From assembly GCA_026770025.1 (NCBI GenBank), contig JAMXDE010000009.1, positions 1,773,001 to 1,837,000 of the forward strand: DNA of 64,000 nucleotides. Reading direction: 5' to 3'. The stretch comes from Craspedostauros australis. Taxonomy: Eukaryota; Bacillariophyta; Bacillariophyceae; Mastogloiales; Achnanthaceae. A program made the translations under genes and the position numbers. A model generated the notes under the pieces. It ran no database searches and had not been told where the DNA came from. It was given only the letters and a program-made list of their open reading frames with translations. Positions 11,982 through 22,895 of the stretch are shown piece by piece. Each line of letters starts with the position of its first letter. The first letter of the stretch is position 1.

Positions 11982-12690
11982 TATCAACATCTAGAGCGAA
12001 ATTAAGGTACCCATCTCCCATGACTAGAACGTGATTCAATATTTTCTGATTCGACTCGATTTGAGAGTATAGTCGGATGAGTCTTGATACACGATTGAGA
12101 TTCAGTCACTACTGTCATCGAATCTGACGTAGGCACTGACATCATCGATGACATCAGAGGATCGGTCATTGTGATCCTCGGAATCGAGATTATGTTTTAG
12201 TCATGGTACGCTGACCTGTCTAGCCATGCCGAGTGCATCATTGAGCACGTAGCAACAACATTTAGGATCCAGAACAACATCGTCAGAGGTGATGCATGCA
12301 CCTCGTCGACGTAGACGGATCAACTCATATGTGATCAAACAGAGATCAAGATTAGGCAAGACCAGGAGAGATGAAGAAAGACCCAAGGGCGAGAATAACA
12401 CGAGATATCGTGTAAATCAACATGCCATCTTGGGCAATGTTTTAGGAAAGACTGCGAGATACAACATGAGGTAATCAAGCAGCACATTAGAAACTCGTGC
12501 AATAGGCACCATCATTAGAAATAGGAGATCATCATCTCATAATCCAAACCCAATCATCAATTGAGTACAACACTAACTTAGCAACACAACAACCAAACAC
12601 AACCAACTTCACCTATAGGACTTGATCACCCTGGCGGCGTCGTAAGTGCAGTGTTTGGTTCATTGACCTGTATGCAATTGCTGATTATCA
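11982..12690 (+). repeat. 5' LTR of element A
   Basis: 709 bp, nearly identical to 27685-28393. It begins TATCAACATC and ends GATTATCA, so the ends are TA..CA rather than TG..CA. The 5-bp duplication CCTGC directly outside fixes the border. Confidence 0.92.
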
Positions 12691-12705
12691 GATTAACAGT
12701 CGCAA
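12691..12705 (+). promoter_or_regulatory. Primer-binding site of A, tRNA-Asn half
   Basis: GATTAACAGTCGCAA starts directly after the 5' LTR. Its complement TTGCGACTGTTAATC reads as the 5' stem and loop of a tRNA-Asn anticodon arm (loop CUGUUAA with anticodon GUU, and pairs 31A-39U and 30G-40C). The identical 15-mer abuts the 5' LTR of element F. A primer ending near tRNA position 40 fits the half-tRNA priming known for Drosophila copia. Confidence 0.75.
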
Positions 12706-14232
12706 TCTCTATCGGAGTACATGAACGAATCCTGAAGCGCTGTGCTGCCTTGGTGACATCACGCTGTCCCTTCCTTTGATTCCGGCCGAAGAACCCAACG
12801 CGTTCGTGACGACGAACCCAATCGCTCGTGTGTGCAGATTGCTACGTGCCGCCACACCCGCTTTGCCCTGCCAAAGTGCAGAAAGGCTCACCCGCTGTTG
12901 CGAATATCGCAGGCGGAGTAATTCATCCCAACAACCAAGTATCGCATCACTGCACTACTTACGATAGCTGGTCAGCTAAAAGACAAAGGTGTAAAAGCCC
13001 GTGAAGCAAGACACACGTAAACACTTGGCCTGGTCAGCATCGACAAAGGTGAAAGCCCGTGAAGCAAGATACACGTAAAAAACTTGGAGCGCAAAGGCCC
13101 TCTGAAACCTATCGGCAATCTCCCCGTGAGTTGTCGCGACCTGGTCAGTCGTTAACACTAAGTCTAAGCCGTACTTGAGATCGGTTAACGTCCAAAAGGG
13201 ACGCAGAGATAACTGCTAACCGGACTAGCGTCCGCCCTTGACTGGGGAAGAAACGCGATCGGTAGAGATACCGCGGAAGCAACCCGTAAAGCTAGCATTG
13301 TGTTGATAGCAATATCACGCGAATAAGTCTAACGACACCGAAAGGCTGGTTTAAGCTGGATGAAAACGCGAGTGGTGGAACCAGGTGAATCAAAGCAGTT
13401 GCTGGCACCTGGGGGGCACCGCGCTCATTAGCGTGCAAAATCCTGTTAGCATCAGGTACATCGGGCAAGCTGCTGCCAGATCTAAAACACGTATAGCAAG
13501 CTGATCCGTGGCACTCAAAGGAGGCACGGATTGGATCGAAGGTCCAACTGGGTGAAACCAAAGGTGCATCACATCCTGGTGAAGCACAGCTGAACAAGCG
13601 CAAGAATACGGCGTTCGGAGAGACGAAATCCGAACGGGCAGGGCCATCCAACGCGCAATCCATCCGCGACGTTTCATCGTTTCAAGACCAACAAAACAAC
13701 AATCGTTCCATCAACAACAGCCATTTGCGCTCAGTCCACCTTCTGATTGGCTACGAATTCCTTCGGTTCGTACCATCACTGGCGCGTCACATCGGTTCAC
13801 AACTCCTTCGCCATCCCAGTCATCCATCGGACTTCGGGTCGCGCGCCAACAAATAATCCAACCAGGAAATTCATACGGTCCTGACTGACATTTCTCACCG
13901 TCTTCGCATTTGGTCAATCGGGAAATTCACTTGGTCCCGTTGGGTGTTTTTATCAATCAGTCATCCAAGATCACCCAACTACAGTCCACTTGAGATACCG
14001 TTGACACCTTCGCCATCACTGGCGCTTTCCATCCGGCACCACTTCCATTCCCGACGAATTCCGACAAGCGCAGAAATCCACCGTCACATCCCGGCGAACA
14101 CTTCGACATCACAGCGGACGGCACAGTCATTTCCAAGTGTGACCACTTTCCTGGGAGCTGCGGGAAAATACTCGTCCGATAATAATAACAAATTGGACCA
14201 ACGACCACGTCCTCGCAACACCCAGCTACACG
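12706..14232 (+). other. Untranslated leader of element A
   Basis: About 1.5 kb between the primer-binding site and the Gag start holds no supported open frame. An imperfect tandem duplication of about 60 bp lies at 12967-13087; both units contain GCCCGTGAAGCAAGA. The leader is long for a Copia element and may hold packaging or translation signals, but nothing more specific can be read. Confidence 0.55.
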
Positions 14233-14921
14233 ATGTCCAACGCAATCCCAATCAACGACACCATCCTGGCGCACGTCCTCAGCGTTCTCGGATATGACGA
14301 CTCGTCTACCGAATGGCTTATCCTGCATACCGAAGAGATCCGAACCATCATGGATTTCGCTTCGCTTCATCGCGAAGACATGCTTGACATGAACGCCACC
14401 ATCGCGCGATCTGATCCGGAACCCGACTACGTAGCCCAACTGTCTAAGGTAGCAATCCAGAAGTTATCCAATGCCATTGGCTGGTTCAGTGTTCAACCTA
14501 GTCCCACTGTAGAGACATGGCGGGAACTCAACCCAGCTTCATACATGGAGTATGTCGCCCGGACGTTCACACCATCGCCCACATCCTCAACCGCCATGCC
14601 TGACACAGCCACCAGCGCATTCCCCTTCGAACCAACGAAGACCGAACCAACGGAGAAGACCGGACGCGACCTCGCCGCAGAGTTCAACCGTAGCATCAAG
14701 CGTAACATTAGCGACTATCCCAAGTTGTCTGATGATAAATACTTCGCTACATTCCATCGTCGTCTGCGTGCCACTGCTGCTGCTCATGGCATCTCAAATG
14801 TTCTCGATGTTGACTACACCCCACCCGATGAACAAGCCGAGCTCTTCAAAGTGCAGTCCACCTTCCTGTTCAACGTGTTTGTATCCAACCTGCAGACCAC
14901 GAAGAGTAGGAAGTGTGTCAC
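14233..14921 (+). CDS. Element A, N-terminal Gag part
   Basis: Open frame starting MSNAIPINDTILAHVL, upstream of the element B insertion. No zinc knuckle is visible. The sequence is Gag-like by position only: it follows the leader and is acidic and helical in character. It ends at the target site of B. Confidence 0.7.
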
Positions 14922-14927
14922 TCCGTA

Positions 14928-15734
14928 TGTTGGCAAGTTCCGCTCACGGTAACCTACGATCGTGGAAGATGGTGTTGGTTGATAGTCGTCTGTTTGCTAT
15001 TTCATTAGTTGGCTACTCCAATCCTCTTGGTGTACGCCCGTTCTCTTGCCCGATGCTCTCGGTGCTTCAATCTGTTTCGTAGATTCAGTCTCCGACTATG
15101 AGTCAGTACACGAGATGCTCTCTCGCTTCTCTCTGTATTCTCTCTCTCTCTCTCTCTCTCTCTCAACATCGTGTGCTCCTCGCGCACGATACTCCGTATT
15201 CGATACGTACTCCGTATTCGACATTCCGTTCATTCAGTACTGGCTCCTACTCCATGAGTACTCGCCATTTGAAGTTCACCTTCTGTATCCATGATGCTGA
15301 TGTCCTTCGGTCATCGGATCTTCGCCTCCTGCTCTGACTTGGAGACAGATGTCGACGTGGTGACATGATGACATCCTGTCGACGTCAGTAGGCGTCCTTC
15401 TGCTCTCCAGATGTCATGTTCCATTGGTGATGCAGTGGTCTGTCAGATGATATCGTCATCTGAGGTTTAGTTGGGAAGTACCTCGAGATTCTCTTGGTAC
15501 CATTGATGGATGGACGGACGATCTTCCAATTCTCTCAGAAATCGTTATTTGCAAATTTCCTCCAGAAATCTTGCCCCTTTTCGTGTGTTCCATTTCCCCT
15601 GTAATTCTGACGAATCACAGTATACTATCGACACGAATGTAGTTATACCGTCCAAGTGCGTATGAGAGAATAACGGGTGAACGATGCACATATACACGTA
15701 CATCTTGACATATACTCACATGTACATCTCGACA
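14928..15734 (-). repeat. 3' LTR of element B
   Basis: 807 bp, almost identical to 22083-22889. It contains a TC microsatellite of 24 bases near 15141-15164. Confidence 0.92.
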
Positions 15735-15754
15735 CCCTTCCTGTGTGCATTCGG

Positions 15755-18700
15755 TCATTCGAATGTTCTCGATGTGTCAAGGTACGACTTCTCATGTTCA
15801 CGTTGTAAGTCAGCCTTGATGTTCTTGGTGAATCCGTCGCTTGTGTTTTGCTTGGATTTGACGAAAATGATTTCGATGGTTTTGTTGATTACCATGTTCC
15901 TCACGTAGTGATGGCGCACGTCGATGTGCCGCGATCGTTGGGATGTCGATGGGTTCTTGGCGATGAAGATCGCTCCGATGTTGTCCACACGGACCTTAAT
16001 CGGTGTCTTCACTGGGACGCCCACACTTTCGAGTAGCTGCACGACGAAGAAGATCTCCTTTGCCGCTTCGGAGAGGGCAACGTATTCTGCTTCGGATGAG
16101 CTGAGTGTGACGGCCTTCTGTGCCTTGGATCGCCAAAGGATTGGCACCTTGCACAGGTATAGGATGAATCCCCCTACGCTGATTCTCGTGTTCTTGTCTC
16201 CTGCATATTCGCTATCGCAAAAGAGCTCCATGTCCCAGCCGTCGTCGTTTGGACGCGCTGGATGGATCTTCAATCCATAGTCCTTTGTATCGATCACATA
16301 CTTGATGATCTGATACATCTCCTTCATTGCGGCCTTGGTGGGCCCGATCAATACTTTGGAGAGTTCCCTCACAGGGTTCGCGATATCTGGTCGCGAGTGC
16401 TTGATGAGGAAGAGTAGCATACCGACGCCTCGGCGGTATTCGGCATGTTCTTCCGTTCCGACCTTCTGCAGTCCGTTATCTTCGGATGGTCGTACGATGA
16501 TTTGGCCTGGGGTTCCCGGTGTCGCATAGCGCTGCATCTTCTCAACCTTGGTTCCGAACTCTTCGATGAGATGTCGGATGAGGTGTGGTTGACGCAATGT
16601 CGCTCTAGTCTTGTCATGGTTCAGTTCGATATTGCAGCTGAGGTAGTCTCCGAGTCCGCGCTCGATTGTCACCTTGAACTTGCTGCCTTGGATGTCCTTC
16701 AGGAATGTCTCCAGTGCCTTGGAGTCTCCGCAGCAGAAGCAATCGTCCACGTAGATGGCCACGATCATGCTTCCTTCGTTCGTCTTCCTGTAGAACAGGC
16801 ACGGGTCTGCCGCGCTCTGTTCGAAGTTGATATTCTTGAGGGTCGATACCAACATCTTGAACCATTGCCTGGCGCTCTGCACAAGTCCGTAGATTGGCTT
16901 GTGTAGGGTCAGGGCTTCGTCTGGTTGATGATTCATCCCGTTGGGACAGTTCATGTAGATCTCCTCGTCGAGGTCTCCGTGTAGGAATGCCGTTACGACA
17001 TCGACGAGTGCGCAGTCCATCTTCTTGATCAACATGATCACCATCATGACCCGATAGGTCACGTCATGAATGACGGGTGAGTAGTGCTCTTGGAAGTCCA
17101 CTCCTGCGACTTGTGAATAGCCACATGCAACGAGCCGCGCTCGATGTGTGCCGTCACGCTTCAGCTTGAAGACCCATTTGCATTTACAGCATCTGCGGCC
17201 GCGTGGAATGGCGTCTCGTTTGATCTTACTGTACACTTTGCGTGTGTCCATGGAGTCGAACTCTTTCTTGATGGCTGCTCGATATCCCTTTCGATGGATA
17301 GGGTCTGGATGATTGAAGGCTCCATCGAATGTTGTAGGTTCGATGTGCTTCTCTGGTTCTTTCTTCTTGTCCTGCATCGACAGTCCGATGTCGATCGCTG
17401 GTGATTCGGTAATGATTGCATTCATTCCGTACAGTCCTGTTGTGCTATAGTGAGTGATCTCAATCTCTCCTTCATCTGCGATTTCTTCGTCATCTGTAGT
17501 TTCGTTGTTGAAGTCGTCGATCATTTCGTCGCTGAGTTCGTCACTCGCCTCATCGGATGATGGATCGCTCTCATAGCCTTCTTCCTTTCGACCTGGTTCG
17601 TTGAAGTCCGAGAGCTCACGTAGAGCTCTGGGAATACTCTTCCCTGTTGTTGATTTGGGATTAGTTTCTCCCTTCCTGCCTCGTGCTTCGTGACGTCGGA
17701 TCCTCTCCTTTCTAGCTGTGTCACGTTTGCTTGGCTTGCTCGGTGGAGGTCTGGATGGTGTGCCATGTGTAGACCTCGCTGGTGTGTTCGGAGGAGTGAC
17801 GCCTGTGTCATCGTCGGCTTCGTCGCCTGATGGTAGAATCTCGTCATCCTCATGATTGGATTCGCTCCGATCTTCCTCGTCGTTATGGACCAGTTGAGTT
17901 ACTATTCCGTCGTCCTCATTATCCTCATCGTCGCTGTCCGATAGGATGTAGTACCTGTTGCTGTCAGCGAAAGATACTCTCTTCCCTTCCGATGTTTGAC
18001 GCGTTGCCGTCCTTGGCGTTGCTCCCTTCCGTCCGATGGTTGTGAAGCCGTCTGCGTCTGTCATTCCTGTTTCGTTGGATATGTTCGGTGCTGGTGCCCA
18101 GCCACGGAACTGTCCGTACGATTGGTTGAGCCACTTGATATCGCGTGAGCAGATGAGTGACTTGGTTGATGGTCTGTACATGTTGTAGACCCCTGATGCA
18201 TGTTGGTGTGCATATCCGATGAACACCATTTCTTCTCCTCTATTCTTGAGCTTGGCGGTAATCCCGCCGTAGGTAGTCTTCACAACACCCACCTCTCCGA
18301 AAGTGCGGAGTGCGTCCGCATATGGTGGATCGTTGCCGAAGAATTGTCGATGTGGTGACTCCTTTTGATTCTTCGCTACGGTGATGTTGGCGATGGCGGT
18401 GGCAGTGCTTGCAGCTGCTGCCCATAGGCCATGCCTATATTCTTCGTCGAGCTGTGCTCCGTTGAGCATGGAGCGGATCTTGGTGTAGAGGTACGCGAAC
18501 TTGCGTTCCACTCTGCCGTTCTGTTGCGGCGTGTTCGATGCCGTGAATTCGAATTTCACATTGAGTCCTGCATCGATGAGAATATCCTGCGTGGATTTGT
18601 TCTCTCCGCTGTTGTCACCTCGGAAGATGATCTGTTGGTCACCAGTCTGTGACTTGATCGTTTGGATGAATCGTTTGATGTACCCTGGTTGATCACTCTT

Positions 18701-21700
18701 GTTCTTGAGGAAGAAACTCCAGCAGTGATCCGTGCAGTCGTCCACGATCAGGGTCCAGTAGCGTTTATCTCCGAAGCTTATGTGTTTAGTGTAACTAATG
18801 TCAATGAAGAACCGTTCGCCGTGGCGAGTCGCTCTCGGAATGGTTGCCTTCGGAATGTTCTTCACTCTTGCGTTCGCGACCGCGCAGTCACGACATACCG
18901 GCATCTCGCCGATGATCTTCCATCCGTATTGGGCGGCTGTCCGCTTCATGGCTTCGAGTGGCGCGTGGCCGAGCATTCGATGCAAGTTCACCGCGCTGAT
19001 CTCCTTGGATGGGTTCTTGACGAGGGCTGTGCAAGCCTTGTCATTGTTCGTTGGCATGATGGGATGCATCTGCACTCCCGTGATGAATCCGTTGGCTGTG
19101 GGGAAGACTCGGTCGAATACGATCTTCGTTCCGAATCCGTTGATGATGTCCATCAGAATGCCGTTGCTACCGAGCTGGTAACCGTTGTACAGAGCCTTGT
19201 TCGTAGAGAAAAGGTTCACCGCCATTTTCGGTGTGTACTTCACGTCATCGAGCCGGATGATGTGGCCAGTGTTGTCTCGCTGCTTGACCTTCAAGCGAAT
19301 GGATCCCATCTTGGGAGAGTCCAGCTTTGTGCTGTCTCCCACTTGGACGAAGGACTTGATGTGCCGCACGTTGAAGAGAGCGGCGTCCGAGTTGACGATG
19401 TGACACGAAGCTCCGCTGTCAGCGAGCCAGGTGTCCTTGTTGACCTTGTCCTTGTGCTTGGTGCTCAGCTCGTGGAGCTGCTCCACGGCTGCTGTGGCCA
19501 TTTCATCCATGAGGCCGTCTGCCTCTTTATCTTCATGCACTCCATCTTCGTTGTATGGATTGTGATTCTCGTCAGCTTCGTTGTCGCTTGGTAGTTCAGC
19601 GAAGCTCGCTGGGACGGTGCTGTTACGATGAAATCCGGTGACCGTGTCATACGGTGTGACGCGTGGTCGTTCACGCAGGAGCACCTGCATACATCCTCCG
19701 AGCACGTAGTGTAAGTCCAGCTCAGAGAGTTCCTCCTCTTCGTTTGCTTGCAGTAGTCGGTTGAGGATGGCTGCGTTTGCGAGGATCTCTTCAATCGATT
19801 TGAAGTTATCCGATAGGATGGTGCTTACCATGTTCACCCAAATGTATCGCAATGGTTCGTTCACGAACCCTGGGAACATCGGCAATGCAGCTGTTAGGAC
19901 CGCGTCGTAGATGAGCTGCTTCTGCATTCGTTTTGCAGTGACCGTTGGTTCTGGGAAGGTCTGGAGTCGGTAGATGTCTTCGACTCTTCTGGGATTCGGC
20001 TCCGGTGGGAATTGGATTCGAATTGGGTAGACGACGACCTCGTAGGGGTTGAATGCATCGTTCGTATGGTTCTCAGCTTCGTCGCTGTCCTCTTCATCGA
20101 AGATGCCCGTTCTCTCGTTTCGTATTGCTGCGGGAGGCGGCGCCTCGCCGCGGTTCGCCCCGTCACTGATGGTGTCGTCGTCGTCTTCATCTGCGCCATT
20201 GTCGTCGGCGTCTTCGTCTGCGCCGTTCTCGTCGGCGTCTTCGTCTGCGCCGTTCTCGTCAGCGTCTTCGTCTGCGCCGTTCTCGTCGGCGTCTTCGCTC
20301 ATTGCCTCTTCGATGTCACTATCGATGGCCTCGCTGTCCATCTCGGCTCCGTCGCCGTATGAACCGATCAGGTCGTGCGCGTTGAAGCAGCATTCGTAGC
20401 TCACTTCGCGTCTTGGATCCACCTCGTGGATGATTGGCTCTTCGCTGAGCCACTCCGGGACGATCTCATCGTCCTGCACTTCGTCGTCATTCCCGACGCA
20501 TTCGAAGTTATCGAAGAAGGAGTCTTCAATGTAGTCGTCGGACACCAACATGCAGAGCAGCAAGTCCTTTGCCGAGAGCACCATCTCGTGCCCGCTCTTG
20601 TCGTGTCCTTCCGTAGCCGTGTTGGCTTGTTCGTTGTTGTTCTTGCTCTCGTTGAGCTTCTTCTTTCGGCACTCCGCCTCGCGGTGTCCGAAGATGCCAC
20701 AGTAGTTGCACTTGCCCTTGAAGCCGCTTCCCTTGTTGCGCTTTCCGTTCATTTTGTTGTTGTTGTTTTTCTTGTTGTTCGATTTCTTGCGTTCTGGGCA
20801 ATCGGCGGATCTATGGCCATACACGCCACAGTTGTGACAAGTACCCTTGAAGTTACCGGTGCTAGTGAAGCCGGTGTCGTTGCCCTTCGTGTTACTGTCT
20901 TGGAAGTCGTCGACGTATGCCTTGCCTCCTCTGTGAGTGGCGTATGCAGTACGGAGTACTCCTCTGATCGTGTTGATGGTAACCAGTTCCGGATTGAACG
21001 TGAGTTGGTGTTGGAAGTTCACGATGTGGGTTCTGTACTCGTTGCTCACCGTGCTGAGGATTTGCATGATCATTTCCTCGTCCGTGATCTCGTATTTGAC
21101 GTCGTGGAGACGCGATCGTAGACTCTCGAGTTACGTGATGTAGATGTCGGGGTCCGTGTCTCTCTTCATCTTTTCGTTGTTGAATTGACGTTTGAGTTTG
21201 ATCTTCGTCACCGCGTCGGATGGTCGGAACTTCTCCGCGAGAACGTTCCACGCTCCGTGTGCGTCTCCTTCGGGGTAGTCGTCGGAGATGCACTGGTTGA
21301 TGTACTGGATGGCCTGCTTGCCTTTTCCTTTCTCTGCATCCATCATAAGGATCAGATCGCTGAAGCAGTCGCATCCCAGCTCGTAGATCTCTTCCATCGC
21401 TTCCTTGGCTTCACCGTCGGCTGCCGCGATCTCGCTCACTGTTGGCACTTTGGTTTTGCCTAACATCACGTCTCTCGTCTTCTGTGCACGAGCGTATGCC
21501 TTCGCTTGGGACTCCCATGCGCTGTAGTCTTCCTGTTCACCGCTGAACATTGGCGCCTTGATGCGTCGCTTGTTCATGTTGGCTGATGTCGCCATGTTGA
21601 TTCGTTGTTTCGTTGTTGGTGCGCTCGCGCCCTTGATTTCCGTCTGTTTCTGTGTTGTCGATTCTTCGTTTTTCGCTTGTTGTTTCGCGAGGGTTGATTT

Positions 21701-22000
21701 GCTCACAAATTCTCCTCCTGGTGGTGTCTCACTTTTACCACTTCGTTTGGCTGTGCGAATGCTCTCCGTCACACCAGTCTCCTCTTGCTTATACGCCTTG
21801 AGGATACTCTCCTTCTCGCGGTGTAGCCTTGCAGACCGTTCTTCTTCGGTCTCGTCGATCGCGCTTGCGTCTGCGCCTGATAGGACAGTAGCCGCGGCTG
21901 CTTCCTTCTCTTCTTGTGGTGGAGTCTCACTCGCACCTTCTTCTTGCTTGATAGTCGGGTTGGACAGAGGGATGTCTCTCAATTCCTCTTCCTCGCTCAT
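15755..22000 (-). CDS. Element B gag-pol region
   Basis: Minus-strand Copia polyprotein region with the same domain order as element C: UBN2-type Gag, two CCHC knuckles, a long acidic linker, protease (DSGASCH), HHCC plus DDE integrase, reverse transcriptase (IYVDDCFCC) and RNase H (SSSEAEYVALSE). The acidic linker carries about four copies of a DADENGAD-type 8-residue repeat, coded by a 24-bp tandem repeat near 20190-20300; element C has about two. About one break is present, so the element looks nearly whole. Confidence 0.85.
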
Positions 22001-22082
22001 TCAGCTTGTTGCTCTTGAATGATGTTCGTCTTCCTCGCACGATCCGATCCGCGGGCTCGCCCTGATCTATCGTTTATAAACG

Positions 22083-22889
22083 TGTTGGCAAGTTCCGCTC
22101 ACGGTAACCTACGATCGTGGAAGATGGTGTTGGTTGATAGTCGTCTGTTTGCTATTTCATTAGTTGGCTACTCCAATCCTCTTGGTGTACGCCCGTTCTC
22201 TTGCCCGATGCTCTCGGTGCTTCAATCTGTTTCGTAGATTCAGTCTCCGACTATGAGTCGGTACACGAGATGCTCTCTCGCTTCTCTCTGTATTCTCTCT
22301 CTCTCTCTCTCTCTCTCTCAACATCGTGTGCTCCTCGCGCACGATACTCCGTATTCGATACGTACTCCGTATTCGACATTCCGTTCATTCAGTACTGGCT
22401 CCTACTCCATGAGTACTCGCCATTTGAAGTTCACCTTCTGTATCCATGATGCTGATGTCCTTCGGTCATCGGATCTTCGCCTCCTGCTCTGACTTGGAGA
22501 CAGATGTCGACGTGGTGACATGATGACATCCTGTCGACGTCAGTAGGCGTCCTTCTGCTCTCCAGATGTCATGTTCCATTGGTGATGCAGTGGTCTGTCA
22601 GATGATATCGTCATCTGAGGTTTAGTTGGGAAGTACCTCGAGATTCTCTTGGTACCATTGATGGATGGACGGACGATCTTCCAATTCTCTCAGAAATCGT
22701 TATTTGCAAATTTCCTCCAGAAATCTTGCCCCTTTTCGTGTGTTCCATTTCCCCTGTAATTCTGACGAATCACAGTATACTATCGACACGAATGTAGTTA
22801 TACCGTCCAAGTGCGTATGAGAGAATAACGGGTGAACGATGCACATATACACGTACATCTTGACATATACTCACATGTACATCTCGACA
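22083..22889 (-). repeat. 5' LTR of element B
   Basis: 807 bp copy of 14928-15734. The palindrome CGTTTATAAACG (22071-22082) lies directly inside it, at the place where a primer-binding site is expected. Confidence 0.92.
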
Positions 22890-22895
22890 TCCGTA

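Larger units (their letters stand above)
14928..22889 (-). mobile_element. Copia element B, nested in A
   Basis: Ty1/Copia element on the minus strand, 7962 bp, with 807-bp LTRs at 14928-15734 (3') and 22083-22889 (5'). It is flanked by a 6-bp target-site duplication TCCGTA (14922-14927 and 22890-22895) inside the Gag region of element A. LTR ends on its own strand are TGTCGAG..CCAACA. The purine tract AGGAAGGG lies directly before the 3' LTR. The LTRs differ at about one site, so it is very young. The coding region (15755-22000) appears to have about one break. It is a close relative of element C at 43175-51061, in the opposite orientation. Confidence 0.93.

Noticed and set aside
15141-15164. 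TC repeat as an independent microsatellite feature
   Set aside because: It is an internal part of the B/C LTR and occurs at the same place in each copy.
18662-19594. 310-codon plus-strand open frame (and its twin at 46407-47339)
   Set aside because: It is the antisense of the Copia integrase/protease region and appears in both B and C for that reason alone.
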